A DNA stretch of 64,000 nucleotides from Bacteroidia bacterium (lineage in GTDB: Bacteria; Bacteroidota; Bacteroidia; CAIKAF01). The notes under the pieces are model-generated. The model was not told where the DNA came from. It was given only the letters and a program-made list of their open reading frames with translations, and searched no databases. The translations under genes and the position numbers were made by a program. This document shows, piece after piece, positions 44,283 through 52,418 of this stretch (the first letter of the stretch is position 1; each line of letters begins with the position of its first letter). The stretch lies in NCBI GenBank assembly GCA_016742095.1, contig JACVCJ010000018.1, positions 19,675-83,674 of the forward strand. Direction: 5' to 3'.

Positions 44283-44834
44283 TCAGGAATTGTAATAACG
44301 GCTCATCCATGCGGCAAATTCCGCGGCGTATTTCTCCTGGGCATGGCGCACCACCTGGTCGGGCAACGCAGGATGTATACCCGCCAGCTGTTCCGATACC
44401 CAGTTGCGGAAAGCGGAACTGTGTACACTGGCGTCTTCAGGCTCTGTTTTGAAATACGTAACACCGTCCCAGTCTACCATGGGCTCTGTATCGAAAAGCA
44501 ATATCTCCAGCAATTCGGGCAGGTTACGGGCCACGATATGAAAACCGCCTTCGCTGCCGAATACGGCCACGGGTGTTTCCGTTTCACTCTTGTGCCAGAG
44601 CACATACATGGAGCCGGTGCCATCGGCCTGGGCAAATTCGGTGAGTTCATCCAGGAAGGTCTCATCTTCGCTGTAGGTACGCAGCAGGCCCTGTCCGGAA
44701 GCGGGCAGCAGTTCAAAACCCTGGGCGTAATAATCGCGGGACGGCAGGCCGTTCTCAAAAATCACCAGGTTCTGCAGGAGCTCAGGTACGGGTTTATGCC
44801 CGAAGTTACCGTTAAAATCGGCAGGATTGATCAT
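44283..44834 (-). CDS. SMI1/KNR4 (SUKH)-like protein, possible immunity protein
   Basis: 183 residues. The pattern LPEL.. with GGFHIVARNLPELLEILLFDTEPMVDWDGVTYFK and the preceding FGSEGGFH resembles SUKH superfamily proteins, which neutralise nucleases and other toxins in contact-dependent and polymorphic toxin systems. No toxin gene is seen next to it. It is the first gene of the cluster with the ankyrin and WD40-TPR genes. A -7-like TATATTTA lies upstream on its strand. Confidence 0.65.
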   Translation of the reverse strand: MINPADFNGNFGHKPVPELLQNLVIFENGLPSRDYYAQGFELLPASGQGLLRTYSEDETFLDELTEFAQADGTGSMYVLWHKSETETPVAVFGSEGGFHIVARNLPELLEILLFDTEPMVDWDGVTYFKTEPEDASVHSSAFRNWVSEQLAGIHPALPDQVVRHAQEKYAAEFAAWMSRYYNS

Positions 44835-45000
44835 AAGTTGTTATCTGGTCAGTATGTGGTTTACGGACTAAATATACTAAAATATCCGGATGCGGACTCC
44901 CCTGTTTTCGTATATAAGTTACATGGTCTTCCCCTATTACGCTCGGTTCGTGTGAAAAAGGAATTGTACACATACAGGAGGCAAAGGCCGGAATACAGAA

Positions 45001-45028
45001 AAAAAAATCCCCCGGAATGCCGGGGGAT
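45001..45028 (-). terminator. Intrinsic terminator of the aldo/keto reductase gene
   Basis: Perfect 9-bp stem ATCCCCCGG / CCGGGGGAT with a 4-base loop. On the minus strand it is followed by a run of T (A-run on the plus strand). Confidence 0.88.
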
Positions 45029-45040
45029 AAGGATGTGTTA

Positions 45041-46087
45041 TTATTTGTTGTAATATGTGACCGGCGGCGGGTTCAGCGTAAGATTGCCCCGCTGGTGCCA
45101 GTACGGATAAATGGTAGGCGTTTCGCTGGCCTGGTCCAGGCGTTTTACCTGTTCTGCATCCAGGTTCCAGCCGGTGGCGCCGAGGTTCTGCTTCAGCTGT
45201 TCCTCATTGCGGGCCCCGATGATGATGCTGGATACCGTAGGACGCTGCAGCAGCCAGTTAAGGGCTACCTGGGCCACGGTCTTACCGGTTTCGGCAGCAA
45301 TTTCGTCGAGTACGTCCACGATATTGTACAATATTTCGTCGCTCACGGCCATCTGCGGAACGGGACTGCCTCCCTGTGCCACGCGGCTGTTTGCCGGCAT
45401 GGGTGTTTTGCGGCGGTATTTTCCGCCCAGGCGGCCTGCGGCGAGAGGCGACCAGATAATGGCTCCCAGGTTCTGGTCATTTCCCAGGGGCATCAGCTCC
45501 CATTCGTACTCACGGTTGGCCAGTGAATAATACACCTGGTGCGCCACGTAACGGTTCCAGCCGTACTTTTCGGATACGGATAAGGACTTCATCAGGTGCC
45601 AGCCCGAGAAATTGGAAGCGGCGATATACCGTACCTTACCGCTCTGTACCAGGTCATCGAGCGTGCGCAGGGTCTCTTCCACAGGCGTATTGCCATCGAA
45701 CCCGTGCATATGGTAAATATCGATGTAATCGGTCTTCAGGCGTTGCAGGCTGCCCTCGATCTGTTGCAGGATGCGGTAGCGCGAAGAACCCTGGCGGTTG
45801 GGCCCCTCCCCGAAAGGAAAAGTGGCCTTGGTGGAGAGAATAAGCTTATCCCGTTTGCCCTGTATGGCCTTACCCAGTATTTCTTCGGCAAGTCCGTCGG
45901 AATAAATATCGGCTGTATCGAAAAAGTTTACACCGGCGTCGATACAGAGGTCTGTCATACGTGTAGCTTCTTCCACCTGGGTACTGCCCCAGGCCTTAAA
46001 AAAATCGTTGCCTCCTCCGAACGTAGCGGTACCGAAACTCAGTACCGGCACGTACAGGCCGGAAGCGCCCAGTTGTCTGTATTCCAT
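45041..46087 (-). CDS. Aldo/keto reductase
   Basis: 348 residues of the AKR TIM barrel. Active-site Asp and Tyr are in NFFDTADIYSDGLAEE, Lys in LSTKATF, and His in YHMHGFDG. The NADPH-binding C-terminal signature is SSIIIGARNEEQLKQNLGATGWNLDAEQ. Of the YdjG/YhdN-like group, which reduces aldehydes and ketones. It is the last gene on the minus strand before the terminator; the frameshifted VOC gene precedes it by 20 bp, so the two may be co-transcribed. Confidence 0.93.
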   Translation of the reverse strand: MEYRQLGASGLYVPVLSFGTATFGGGNDFFKAWGSTQVEEATRMTDLCIDAGVNFFDTADIYSDGLAEEILGKAIQGKRDKLILSTKATFPFGEGPNRQGSSRYRILQQIEGSLQRLKTDYIDIYHMHGFDGNTPVEETLRTLDDLVQSGKVRYIAASNFSGWHLMKSLSVSEKYGWNRYVAHQVYYSLANREYEWELMPLGNDQNLGAIIWSPLAAGRLGGKYRRKTPMPANSRVAQGGSPVPQMAVSDEILYNIVDVLDEIAAETGKTVAQVALNWLLQRPTVSSIIIGARNEEQLKQNLGATGWNLDAEQVKRLDQASETPTIYPYWHQRGNLTLNPPPVTYYNK

Positions 46088-46107
46088 ATCTCTTTATTTT
46101 AGTATAT

Positions 46108-46490
46108 TCATTGTTCATAGATCTCCAGCGGGAGTCCGTCGGGGTCGGCAAAAAAAGTAAAGCGTTTGCCCGTATGTTCATCGCTGCGCAGGGTTTCTGT
46201 TCCTATGCCCTTTTCGTTGAGTTCAGCCACCGTTTTTTCAATATCCGCAACGGCAAAGGCCAGGTGCGCAATCCGCAGGCTTCAGGATACGAAGGGCGCG
46301 GCGGCGGGTCGGGGAATGAAAAAAGTTCCAGCACGTACTCTTTGCCCAGGGCCAGGTCCAGCTTCCAGGAACGGCGTTCCGGACGGTATACTTCCCGGAT
46401 GATGCGCAGGCCCGGCAGCTCTGTGTAAAACGTTTTGGAACGTTCGTAATCCGAGCAGATCAGGGCTATGTGATGCAGACGCAGCTCCAT
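46108..46490 (-). pseudogene. VOC (glyoxalase, YaeR/GloA2-like) gene with a 1-nt deletion
   Basis: The first part (MELRLHHIALICSDYERSKTFYTELPGLRIIREVYRPERRSWKLDLALG ... RPSYPEACGLR) is a VOC fold. After GGATTGCGC the frame breaks near 46273. The next frame reads LRIAHLAFAVADIEKTVAELNEKGIGTETL ... FTFFADPDGLPLEIYEQ and stops at 46108-46110, exactly the expected second half. The family sequence at the break is GLRHLAFAV, so one C appears to be missing. The full span (383 bp) is one base short of a multiple of three. As read, the protein would end at 46203. Its start overlaps the upstream monooxygenase stop by one base. Confidence 0.85.
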
Positions 46491-46792
46491 CAGTTCTGTA
46501 CGATGGTAAATTCGGGCGCGTCGAGCCGGTGTACTTCCACCGGGGCCAGCAGCATAGGCCCGATGGTCTCCCGGAAAGCCGCCAGGTGGGCACTGCCGTT
46601 GTGGGTATCGAGCGCGTCTTCTTTCCAGCGTTCGTAAAAGAAAAAAAGGCCGTTATTGTCTTTGCCCCGGTGCAGGTCGTACTGCACGCAGCCGGGTTCC
46701 AGGCGGCTGGCCTGTACCAGTTTTTCGAATATGGGCATGGCTTCGTCCGCCTGTTCGGGCCGGACCTGTATTCTGGCTATGATCGTGATCAT
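46490..46792 (-). CDS. Antibiotic biosynthesis monooxygenase-type protein (YgiN-like)
   Basis: 100 residues of the ABM dimeric alpha-beta barrel: ITIIARIQVRPEQADEAMPIFEKLVQASRLEPGCVQYDLHRGKDNNGLFFFYERWKEDALDTHNGSAHLAAF. Close to quinol monooxygenase YgiN, which in E. coli is paired with the quinone reductase MdaB. An MdaB-like pseudogene lies 9 kb away. The stop overlaps the VOC start (TGATG), so translation is coupled. TATCTTCG upstream is a one-mismatch -7 box. Confidence 0.88.
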   Translation of the reverse strand: MITIIARIQVRPEQADEAMPIFEKLVQASRLEPGCVQYDLHRGKDNNGLFFFYERWKEDALDTHNGSAHLAAFRETIGPMLLAPVEVHRLDAPEFTIVQN

Positions 46793-46906
46793 CGTTCTAT
46801 CGCTTTAGCGGAGTATCGTGCAACGAACCCCATGTACGAAGATACAGCGAAAACGGCAGAAATCCTTGTATCTTTTAAGGCTATACTTGTACCTTTTTGT
46901 TACAGA

Positions 46907-47755
46907 TCAGAACTCGATCTCGGGACGGTTCTCCGGCGAAGGTTTGCGGTAACGGCCGAAGGGCAGCAGCAGCAGGCGGCCCAGGTTACTGTGTTCTGCC
47001 TTAGTGGGATAGGTATCCAGCCCGTAACGCAGGGTCTTAATGTCTTTTACTTCGGTAAAGGTGCGGAACATGCGGTCCCAGATGGAAAAGATATTGCCGT
47101 AATTGCTGTCGGTATACGGCAGTTTGTAGTGATGGTGCACCTTGTGCATATCGGGCGAAATGATAAACCAGCTGAGGGCCTTGTCCAGTGCCTTGGGCAG
47201 ACGGATATTGGCATGATTGAACTGCGAAAGGATGACGGAAAGCGACTGGTACATCATAACGATCCACATGGGTGCACCGAGTATGGCCACCCCGGCCATG
47301 GTAAAAATAACGCGTATCACCGATTCCAGCGGGTGGTGACGGTTGGCGGTGGTGGTATCTACCAGGGGATCGGAATGGTGAATGAGGTGAAAACGCCAGA
47401 GGAAGGTGATGCGGTGCTCCAGCATATGCGGCAGGTAGGCGCCGATGAGGTCGAGCCCCAGGAGGCCCGCCAGCATGAACAGCCACAGCGGCATATCCAC
47501 CAGGTGCAGCAGGCCCAGTTCATGCGCTACGGTATAATCGCTTATTTTCAGGATGAGTACGGCGAACAAAAAGTTCACCACCACCGTGGTAAGCGTAAAG
47601 AACAGGTTGATGCCCGTATGTTTTACCCGGTTCTTTTTGAAGCGGAACAGAGGTATAATGGTTTCCAGCAGAAAGAAAAAAGTAAGACCGCCTACCAGTA
47701 TGGCCGAACGGTGCGAGGACGGGATGTGCGTGAAATAGTCTACAATAGTTTCCAT
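46907..47755 (-). CDS. Sterol desaturase/fatty acid hydroxylase family protein
   Basis: About 282 residues from the ATG at 47755 (METIVDYFTHIPSSHRSAILVGG); ATGs at 47764 and 47821 are in frame. Several membrane helices. The di-iron histidine motifs are HMLEH, HLIHHSD, HHPLE and HKVHHHYKLPYTDSNYG. It probably hydroxylates or desaturates a membrane lipid using O2. It follows the small protein gene at 47825 in the same direction. Confidence 0.88.
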   Translation of the reverse strand: METIVDYFTHIPSSHRSAILVGGLTFFFLLETIIPLFRFKKNRVKHTGINLFFTLTTVVVNFLFAVLILKISDYTVAHELGLLHLVDMPLWLFMLAGLLGLDLIGAYLPHMLEHRITFLWRFHLIHHSDPLVDTTTANRHHPLESVIRVIFTMAGVAILGAPMWIVMMYQSLSVILSQFNHANIRLPKALDKALSWFIISPDMHKVHHHYKLPYTDSNYGNIFSIWDRMFRTFTEVKDIKTLRYGLDTYPTKAEHSNLGRLLLLPFGRYRKPSPENRPEIEF

Positions 47756-47824
47756 AGGTTTCATAAAGATACGGAACTTCTGAAAAAAATACCAGCAGAA
47801 AATAAGCACGCTGCAGAACATTTT

Positions 47825-48040
47825 TCAGTCCAGGCGCTCGCAGTGGTAACCCGATGCCAGCAGAAGCCCGCGCACCTCTTCGGGGCATACGAAGGCCGCT
47901 TCCACGCGCAGCACGCGGTCACAGTCCTCCAGGTCGAAATTAATGCGGCTGCCGGGAAGCTTTTCTGCCAGTTTCCCGGCCATTACCGCCGCTTCTTTTA
48001 CCGTATCGATATTGGTACGGAACACTTCGATCATATTCAT
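47825..48040 (-). CDS. Small conserved HMA-like protein
   Basis: 71 residues: MNMIEVFRTNIDTVKEAAVMAGKLAEKLPGSRINFDLEDCDRVLRVEAAFVCPEEVRGLLLASGYHCERLD. The beta-alpha-beta-beta-alpha-beta rhythm resembles heavy-metal-associated ferredoxin-like domains, but there is no CxxC metal motif. The function is unknown. It overlaps the DoxX gene by 4 bp. Confidence 0.7.
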   Translation of the reverse strand: MNMIEVFRTNIDTVKEAAVMAGKLAEKLPGSRINFDLEDCDRVLRVEAAFVCPEEVRGLLLASGYHCERLD

Positions 48041-48417
48041 GCAGGCACTGCGCTGTTTTTAGCCTTCAGCAGTTTATGAAAACAGATGTACGAAGTGACC
48101 AGTATAGCCAGCAGCGGAAAGCAGGACATGGCACTGAACCCGTCCACGGCCACATGCGCTACAAAAGCCGAGATCATAGATATACCAAAACCTGTGTAGG
48201 CCCATTCCTTGTAACGCGGCGGAATACCCGGAATGATCAGCGCCAGGGCGCCCAGCACCTTGCAGATGGCCAGCTGTACCCCGAAATATTCCGGGAAACC
48301 CAGGTGACTGATACCTTCCTTTGCCATATCCGTCTGAAAGGTCAGTGCCGGCATCACGCCTTCAAAAAGAAAGATAATTACCGTGCTGATCCAGTAGATA
48401 ATGCGGTATTTTTTCAT
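48037..48417 (-). CDS. DoxX-family membrane protein
   Basis: 126 residues with four membrane helices. DoxX-like pattern: GISHLGFPEYFGVQLAICKVLGALALIIPGIPPRYKEWAYTGFGISMISAFVAHVAVDG. DoxX proteins are associated with quinone or thiol redox stress in other bacteria; the exact role is uncertain. Overlaps the following gene and, by ATGA, the restored frame of the preceding VOC gene. Confidence 0.88.
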   Translation of the reverse strand: MKKYRIIYWISTVIIFLFEGVMPALTFQTDMAKEGISHLGFPEYFGVQLAICKVLGALALIIPGIPPRYKEWAYTGFGISMISAFVAHVAVDGFSAMSCFPLLAILVTSYICFHKLLKAKNSAVPA

Positions 48418-48842
48418 ATGTATCTTTCGTTTTCCTGGTTAAACATCCATACTTTGCCAAAACGGTCGAGCAGTACACCGAACAGCTATCCCCAGAACGA
48501 AGGGGCCAGCGCTTCGATCACCCGGCCGCCTTCAGCCAGTCTGTCAAAGGTTTGCCGGGCTTCTTCCTCCGATCCAAAATGCAGGCTCAGCGCCATATCG
48601 GTGCCCTGCAGGTAGCCCTGCGGACCGGTCATATCGGTAGCCATCAGCACCATATCGCCGCTAACGAGCATGCTGTGCATAATGTGTTCCTGCATACCTG
48701 CCGGACATTGTGCCGATACCGGGGTTTCGGCCACGGTCTGCATGCTGAGTTCACCGCCCAGGCATGCGCGGTAAAAGTTCATGGCCTCGCGGCAGTTGCC
48801 GTTGAACGTAAGATAAGGAGCCAATTTTACAGACATATACAT
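48414..48842 (-). pseudogene. PhnB-like VOC protein interrupted by an in-frame TAG
   Basis: From the ATG at 48842 (MYMSVKLAPYLTFNGNCREAMNFYRACLGGELSM) the frame matches PhnB/VOC proteins but stops at TAG 48486-48488 right after APSFWG. The frame continues as LFGVLLDRFGKVWMFNQ, the normal C-terminus of this family (relatives end FWG-x-xFGxLxDxFGxxWMxN). It then stops at TGA 48414-48416, overlapping the DoxX start as ATGA, as for several neighbouring gene pairs. This strongly suggests that the TAG is a recent point mutation (for example CAG to TAG). Truncation would remove the last third of a fold half. Confidence 0.82.
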
Positions 48843-48859
48843 TCGTTTTAGTTGATTTT

Positions 48860-49270
48860 TTACGGCTTCGGGATCTGGCTTTCGTCCATGAAACAGATCT
48901 CCCACTGGTGCCCGTCCGGATCGGCAAAGCTGTGCTGGTACATCCAGCCGTGATCGTCCGGTTCCCGGTAAAGACTTCCGCCGGCTGCCAGCGCCCGGCC
49001 TATCATTTCGTCCACTTCGGCGCGGCTGTCCACGCTCAGGGCGATCAGCACCTCGGTATGCGTATGGGCATCGCAGAGTTCTTTCTTTGTAAAGCCTTTA
49101 AAAAAAGGCTCCGTAAGCAGCATCGCATAAATGCTTCCCTCGCGGATCACAAGGCAGGCGCCCTGTTCATTGGTAAAATCCTTGTTGAAGGAAAATCCCA
49201 GCGCTTTAAAAAAATCCATAGAGCGCTGCAGGTCTTTTACAGGCAGGTTTATAAATACTTGAGACGGCAT
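48860..49270 (-). CDS. VOC (glyoxalase/bleomycin resistance) family protein
   Basis: About 136 residues from the ATG at 49270 (MPSQVFINLPVKDLQRSMDFFKALGFSF), the typical start of this VOC subgroup. The C-terminal half shows LYREPDDHGWMYQHSFADPDGHQWEICFMD, with the usual DPDGHxWE motif. The open frame extends upstream to 49366 but the added residues are not VOC-like. First gene of the minus-strand operon down to 46907; TACCTTTG lies 28 bp upstream. Confidence 0.9.
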   Translation of the reverse strand: MPSQVFINLPVKDLQRSMDFFKALGFSFNKDFTNEQGACLVIREGSIYAMLLTEPFFKGFTKKELCDAHTHTEVLIALSVDSRAEVDEMIGRALAAGGSLYREPDDHGWMYQHSFADPDGHQWEICFMDESQIPKP

Positions 49271-49298
49271 ATTGATAGCTTTATCTGGTTTTACAGGA

Positions 49299-49306
49299 CA
49301 AAGGTA
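49299..49306 (-). promoter_or_regulatory. -7 box TACCTTTG for the VOC-DoxX-desaturase operon
   Basis: A perfect TAnnTTTG on the minus strand, 28 bp before the VOC ATG at 49270. It diverges from the box at 49372. Confidence 0.55.
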
Positions 49307-49371
49307 AAAGGCCCGGCAGCAAGACCGGATACGATAAAAAGTCAACTTTCGGGGCATTCGGGACAAAATAC

Positions 49372-49379
49372 TATCTTTG
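49372..49379 (+). promoter_or_regulatory. -7 box TATCTTTG for the GlxA-like regulator
   Basis: A perfect TAnnTTTG ending 18 bp before the ATG at 49398. The two divergent boxes are about 65 bp apart, which allows shared control. Confidence 0.6.
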
Positions 49380-49397
49380 TAAAAATACCTTCCTGCG

Positions 49398-50369
49398 ATG
49401 CGAAAAACAGCACTGATCGTCCCTTACGACTATAAACTACTAAGTGTAGCGGCCATACTGGACGTTTTTGAGACCGTGAACCGCCTGTATGCCGAACGTG
49501 GCGAAGAGGCCCCCTACCAGCTGCATATTTACCAGCAGCCCGAACAGATGCGTGCGGGAAGATCGGCCTTTCACGGCTACGATATCTTTTCTGCAGAAGA
49601 TAAACAACAGATGGACCTGGTGCTGATACCGGCCTTCAGTACGGAAGATATGCGGCAGACCCTGGAACGCAACCGGGTGTGGATACCCTGGTTACAGCGC
49701 CAGTTCGAAGGCGGGGCCGAAACCGGCAGTTTTTGCACCGGAGCCTTTCTTTTTGCCGCGTCCGGACTACTGAACAAACGCGCCGCCACTACGCATGTAG
49801 ACGCGTCAGACGCGTTCGGGCGCCTGTACCCGGAGGTAGTGCTGCAGTCCGAACATACGGTCACTGCCGACGGCCGGGCTTACACCAGCGGAGGTTCCAC
49901 TTCTACTTTTCACCTGTTGTTACTGCTGGTGCAGAAGCATTGCGGCGCCGATACGGCCATACGCATCGCCAAGATATTTGCCATCGACATGGACCGCTAC
50001 AAGCAGAGCTACTTCAGCACGTTCCGGCCCGACTATACCCACAACGACGAGCTGGTGAAAGACGTACAGAAAAAGATCGAGAACGCCTACCGCGAGGCCG
50101 AGACCATTGAAGAGATCATTAAAGATATTCCCGCCAGCCGCCGCAACATCGTACGGCGTTTTACGCAGGCCACGGGCATTCCGCCCATCGAGTACCTGCA
50201 GCACGTACGCATCGAATCGGCCAAACGCCTGCTGGAAGGTACCAACCAGAGTATTACGGAGGTGATCGATAATACGGGTTATTCCGATCCCAAATCGTTC
50301 CGCAAGACCTTCCGCCGCATTGTGGGCATGGCTCCCCAGGAATACAAAGAGAAGTTCAGGGTAAAATAA
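49398..50369 (+). CDS. GlxA-family AraC regulator (DJ-1/PfpI domain plus HTH)
   Basis: 323 residues. The N-terminal class I glutamine-amidotransferase-like domain (about 1-190) has TALIVPYDYKLLSVAAILDVFETVNRL and GSFCTGAFLFAASGLLNKRAATTHV, with the Cys in FCTGAF at the nucleophile position. The C-terminal AraC HTH (about 215-320) has ASRRNIVRRFTQATGIPPIEYLQHVRIESAKRLLEGTNQSITEVIDNTGYSDPKSFRKTFRRIVGMAPQEY. Divergent from the VOC operon, which it may control. Confidence 0.92.
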   Translation: MRKTALIVPYDYKLLSVAAILDVFETVNRLYAERGEEAPYQLHIYQQPEQMRAGRSAFHGYDIFSAEDKQQMDLVLIPAFSTEDMRQTLERNRVWIPWLQRQFEGGAETGSFCTGAFLFAASGLLNKRAATTHVDASDAFGRLYPEVVLQSEHTVTADGRAYTSGGSTSTFHLLLLLVQKHCGADTAIRIAKIFAIDMDRYKQSYFSTFRPDYTHNDELVKDVQKKIENAYREAETIEEIIKDIPASRRNIVRRFTQATGIPPIEYLQHVRIESAKRLLEGTNQSITEVIDNTGYSDPKSFRKTFRRIVGMAPQEYKEKFRVK

Positions 50370-50406
50370 CCCCAGACTTCTCTGCAACAAATAAAGATGA
50401 AAAAAG

Positions 50407-51102
50407 CTACGCAATTTTAGCCAGCCATTCTCTGGCCGGACCCACGGGTACGCTCCAGCGACGGTCTTTAAAGGCTTGCAGCAGTTCTTCGGCTACTTCG
50501 GACGCGGGTATGCCTTTTTCACCCCCGATGGCTTTGGAGAATTCCGTATTCACCAGCGGCGGGATCAGTTCGTATACTTCCACACGACCGTCCAGGCCCT
50601 GGCGCAGCAGATCGGTATAGACATGCAGGGCCGCTTTGATGGCCGAATAGGTAGGCAGTATCTTCGCCGGAAAAAAGGCCACCACCGAGGTCACGTTCAC
50701 AACGGCTGCATCGGGTTTACCCAGTAATACGGGCAGCAGCGCGTCCGTCATACGGATCACCGAGAGATAATTGGTGTCCATTTCACGTCCGGCACGTTCC
50801 CAGGCAGAGCCGACACCACCGAGCTCATAGGCTTCGGCATAGCCGGCATTGTTAATGAGTATATTGAGTTCGGGATAATTACGCTCTATTTCTGCACGCA
50901 AAGTCTCTACATCGGCGGCGCTGGTCACATCCGCACGAAAGGGGATAATATTGCCGGAAAGGGCCGCCGCACGGGTCAGGCGCTCTTCGTTGCGACCGGT
51001 GATGATCACGGTATTATCCTGTGCGACCAGTAATCTGGCTATTTCCAGCCCGATGCCGGCCGATCCGCCCGTAACCAGTACGGTATTCTTCGTCGTTTTC
51101 AT
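50407..51102 (-). CDS. Short-chain dehydrogenase/reductase (DltE-like)
   Basis: 231 residues. NAD(P) motif TGGSAGIG (11-18), NNAG at 84-87, Ser139, Tyr152 and Lys156 (TYSAIKAALH). The sequence TGRNEERL and IPFRADVTS is typical of the DltE-like group. The C-terminus is KDRRWSVPVGPAREWL. Converges on the GlxA-like gene and follows the thiolase gene by 36 bp on the same strand, so it may form an operon with it. Confidence 0.9.
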   Translation of the reverse strand: MKTTKNTVLVTGGSAGIGLEIARLLVAQDNTVIITGRNEERLTRAAALSGNIIPFRADVTSAADVETLRAEIERNYPELNILINNAGYAEAYELGGVGSAWERAGREMDTNYLSVIRMTDALLPVLLGKPDAAVVNVTSVVAFFPAKILPTYSAIKAALHVYTDLLRQGLDGRVEVYELIPPLVNTEFSKAIGGEKGIPASEVAEELLQAFKDRRWSVPVGPAREWLAKIA

Positions 51103-51138
51103 TTGTATATCCTGTATATTTTTTGTATATTAAAAATT

Positions 51139-52326
51139 TCAGGAACGCTGTAAATTCTCTATCAGCAGTGCCGAAGCCCCGCCACCGCCGTTACAGATGG
51201 CCGCCATACCATAGCGTCCGTTGCAGTTTTTAAGGATATGCGCCAGGCTCACCAGGATACGCGCACCGGAAGCGCCCAGGGGGTGACCGATGGACACTGC
51301 TCCCCCGTTCACATTGAGGCGGGCCGCATCGATACCGGAGAGGCGCGCATTGATCAGGGGCACATTGGCATAGGCCTCATTGATCTCGAAAAAGTCGATA
51401 TCTGCCATGCTGAGTCCGGCTTTCTGCAAGGTTTTGGCAATGGCCAGCGAGGGCGACGTGCTGAACCATTCCGGGGCCTGGGCCGCATCGGCAAAAGCCG
51501 TGATGGCCGCCAGAGGCTGCAGGCCGTGTGCCTGTACATATTCTTCCGAAGCGAGCAGCAGCGCCGCCGCACCATCGTTCAGGTTAGAGGCATTGGCCGC
51601 CGTAATGGAACCTTCGGCCTCGAAAATGGGTTTCAGCTTCGTCATTTTTTCCTCGTTCAGCTTCAGTACGTCCTCGTCGAGGTCGTAGATAGTGCTGCCC
51701 TGTTTGCCGGGCAGTTCCAGCGGGGTAATTTCTTCTTTAAAGAAGCCGTTTTCCTGCGCCTGACGGGCTTTTCGATAGGAATTCAGGGCGTATTCGTCCT
51801 GTTCGACGCGGCTTACGCTGTATTTACGGTTGGCCATTTCGGCCGCATTGCCCATATGAAAATTGTGGTAGGGATCCCAGAGTCCGTCCTTCAGCATACC
51901 GTCCACCAGGTTTTGGTTACCGGTTTTAAGGCCGGAGCGGTGATCTTCGAGGTAGTACGGCGCATTCGACATACTTTCCATGCCACCGGCCATCACTACT
52001 TCAGCATCTCCCATCGCTATGGACTGTGCCCCGTACATCACGGATTTCAGGCCGGAAGAACATACTTTATTTACAGTGGTGGCATCGGCTGCATCCGGAA
52101 TTCCGGCGGCGCGGGCGGCCTGACGTGCGGGCGACTGACCCAGGTTGGCCGAAAGCACATTACCGAAGATCACTTCGTTCACATCCGTGGCCGGTATGCC
52201 CGACTTACGGATGGCATCTTTCATTACTTCTGCACCCAGCTGTACGGCGCTGAGGGATGACAGGCTTCCCAGGAAGCCCCCGGTACCCGTGCGGGCTGCC
52301 GATACGATAAATACCCTGCGTTTCAT
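51139..52326 (-). CDS. Acetyl-CoA C-acyltransferase (thiolase)
   Basis: About 395 residues from the ATG at 52326 (MKRRVFIVSAARTGTGGFLGSLSSLSAVQLG). Thiolase nucleophile Cys89 is in NKVCSSGLKSV. The catalytic His is in GGAVSIGHPLGASGARI and the second Cys in AAICNGGGGASALLIE. It condenses or cleaves acyl-CoA units (acetoacetyl-CoA or 3-ketoacyl-CoA). Upstream ATGs at 52338 and 52353 are less likely starts and would overlap the operator at 52344. Two near-identical palindromes suggest TetR-type control. Confidence 0.93.
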   Translation of the reverse strand: MKRRVFIVSAARTGTGGFLGSLSSLSAVQLGAEVMKDAIRKSGIPATDVNEVIFGNVLSANLGQSPARQAARAAGIPDAADATTVNKVCSSGLKSVMYGAQSIAMGDAEVVMAGGMESMSNAPYYLEDHRSGLKTGNQNLVDGMLKDGLWDPYHNFHMGNAAEMANRKYSVSRVEQDEYALNSYRKARQAQENGFFKEEITPLELPGKQGSTIYDLDEDVLKLNEEKMTKLKPIFEAEGSITAANASNLNDGAAALLLASEEYVQAHGLQPLAAITAFADAAQAPEWFSTSPSLAIAKTLQKAGLSMADIDFFEINEAYANVPLINARLSGIDAARLNVNGGAVSIGHPLGASGARILVSLAHILKNCNGRYGMAAICNGGGGASALLIENLQRS

Positions 52327-52343
52327 AGTTTCTTTCATTTTAA

Positions 52344-52363
52344 AATATACCATTCGGTATATT
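52344..52363. promoter_or_regulatory. Operator 1: AATATACC-ATTC-GGTATATT
   Basis: A perfect 20-bp inverted repeat in the thiolase leader, nearly identical to operator 2. Core TATACC-N4-GGTATA is the kind of site used by TetR-family dimers. Confidence 0.7.
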
Positions 52364-52418
52364 AAAGGTTAAAAATTTTTGCCGTATACATTTAAAAGGT
52401 TTTCCGCATTTGGCAGAT

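Noticed and set aside
36915-48842. TAG reassigned to an amino acid in this genome
   Set aside because: TAG ends several intact genes in the expected place (1352-1354, 21324-21326, 31273-31275, 41232-41234), so it works as a normal stop.
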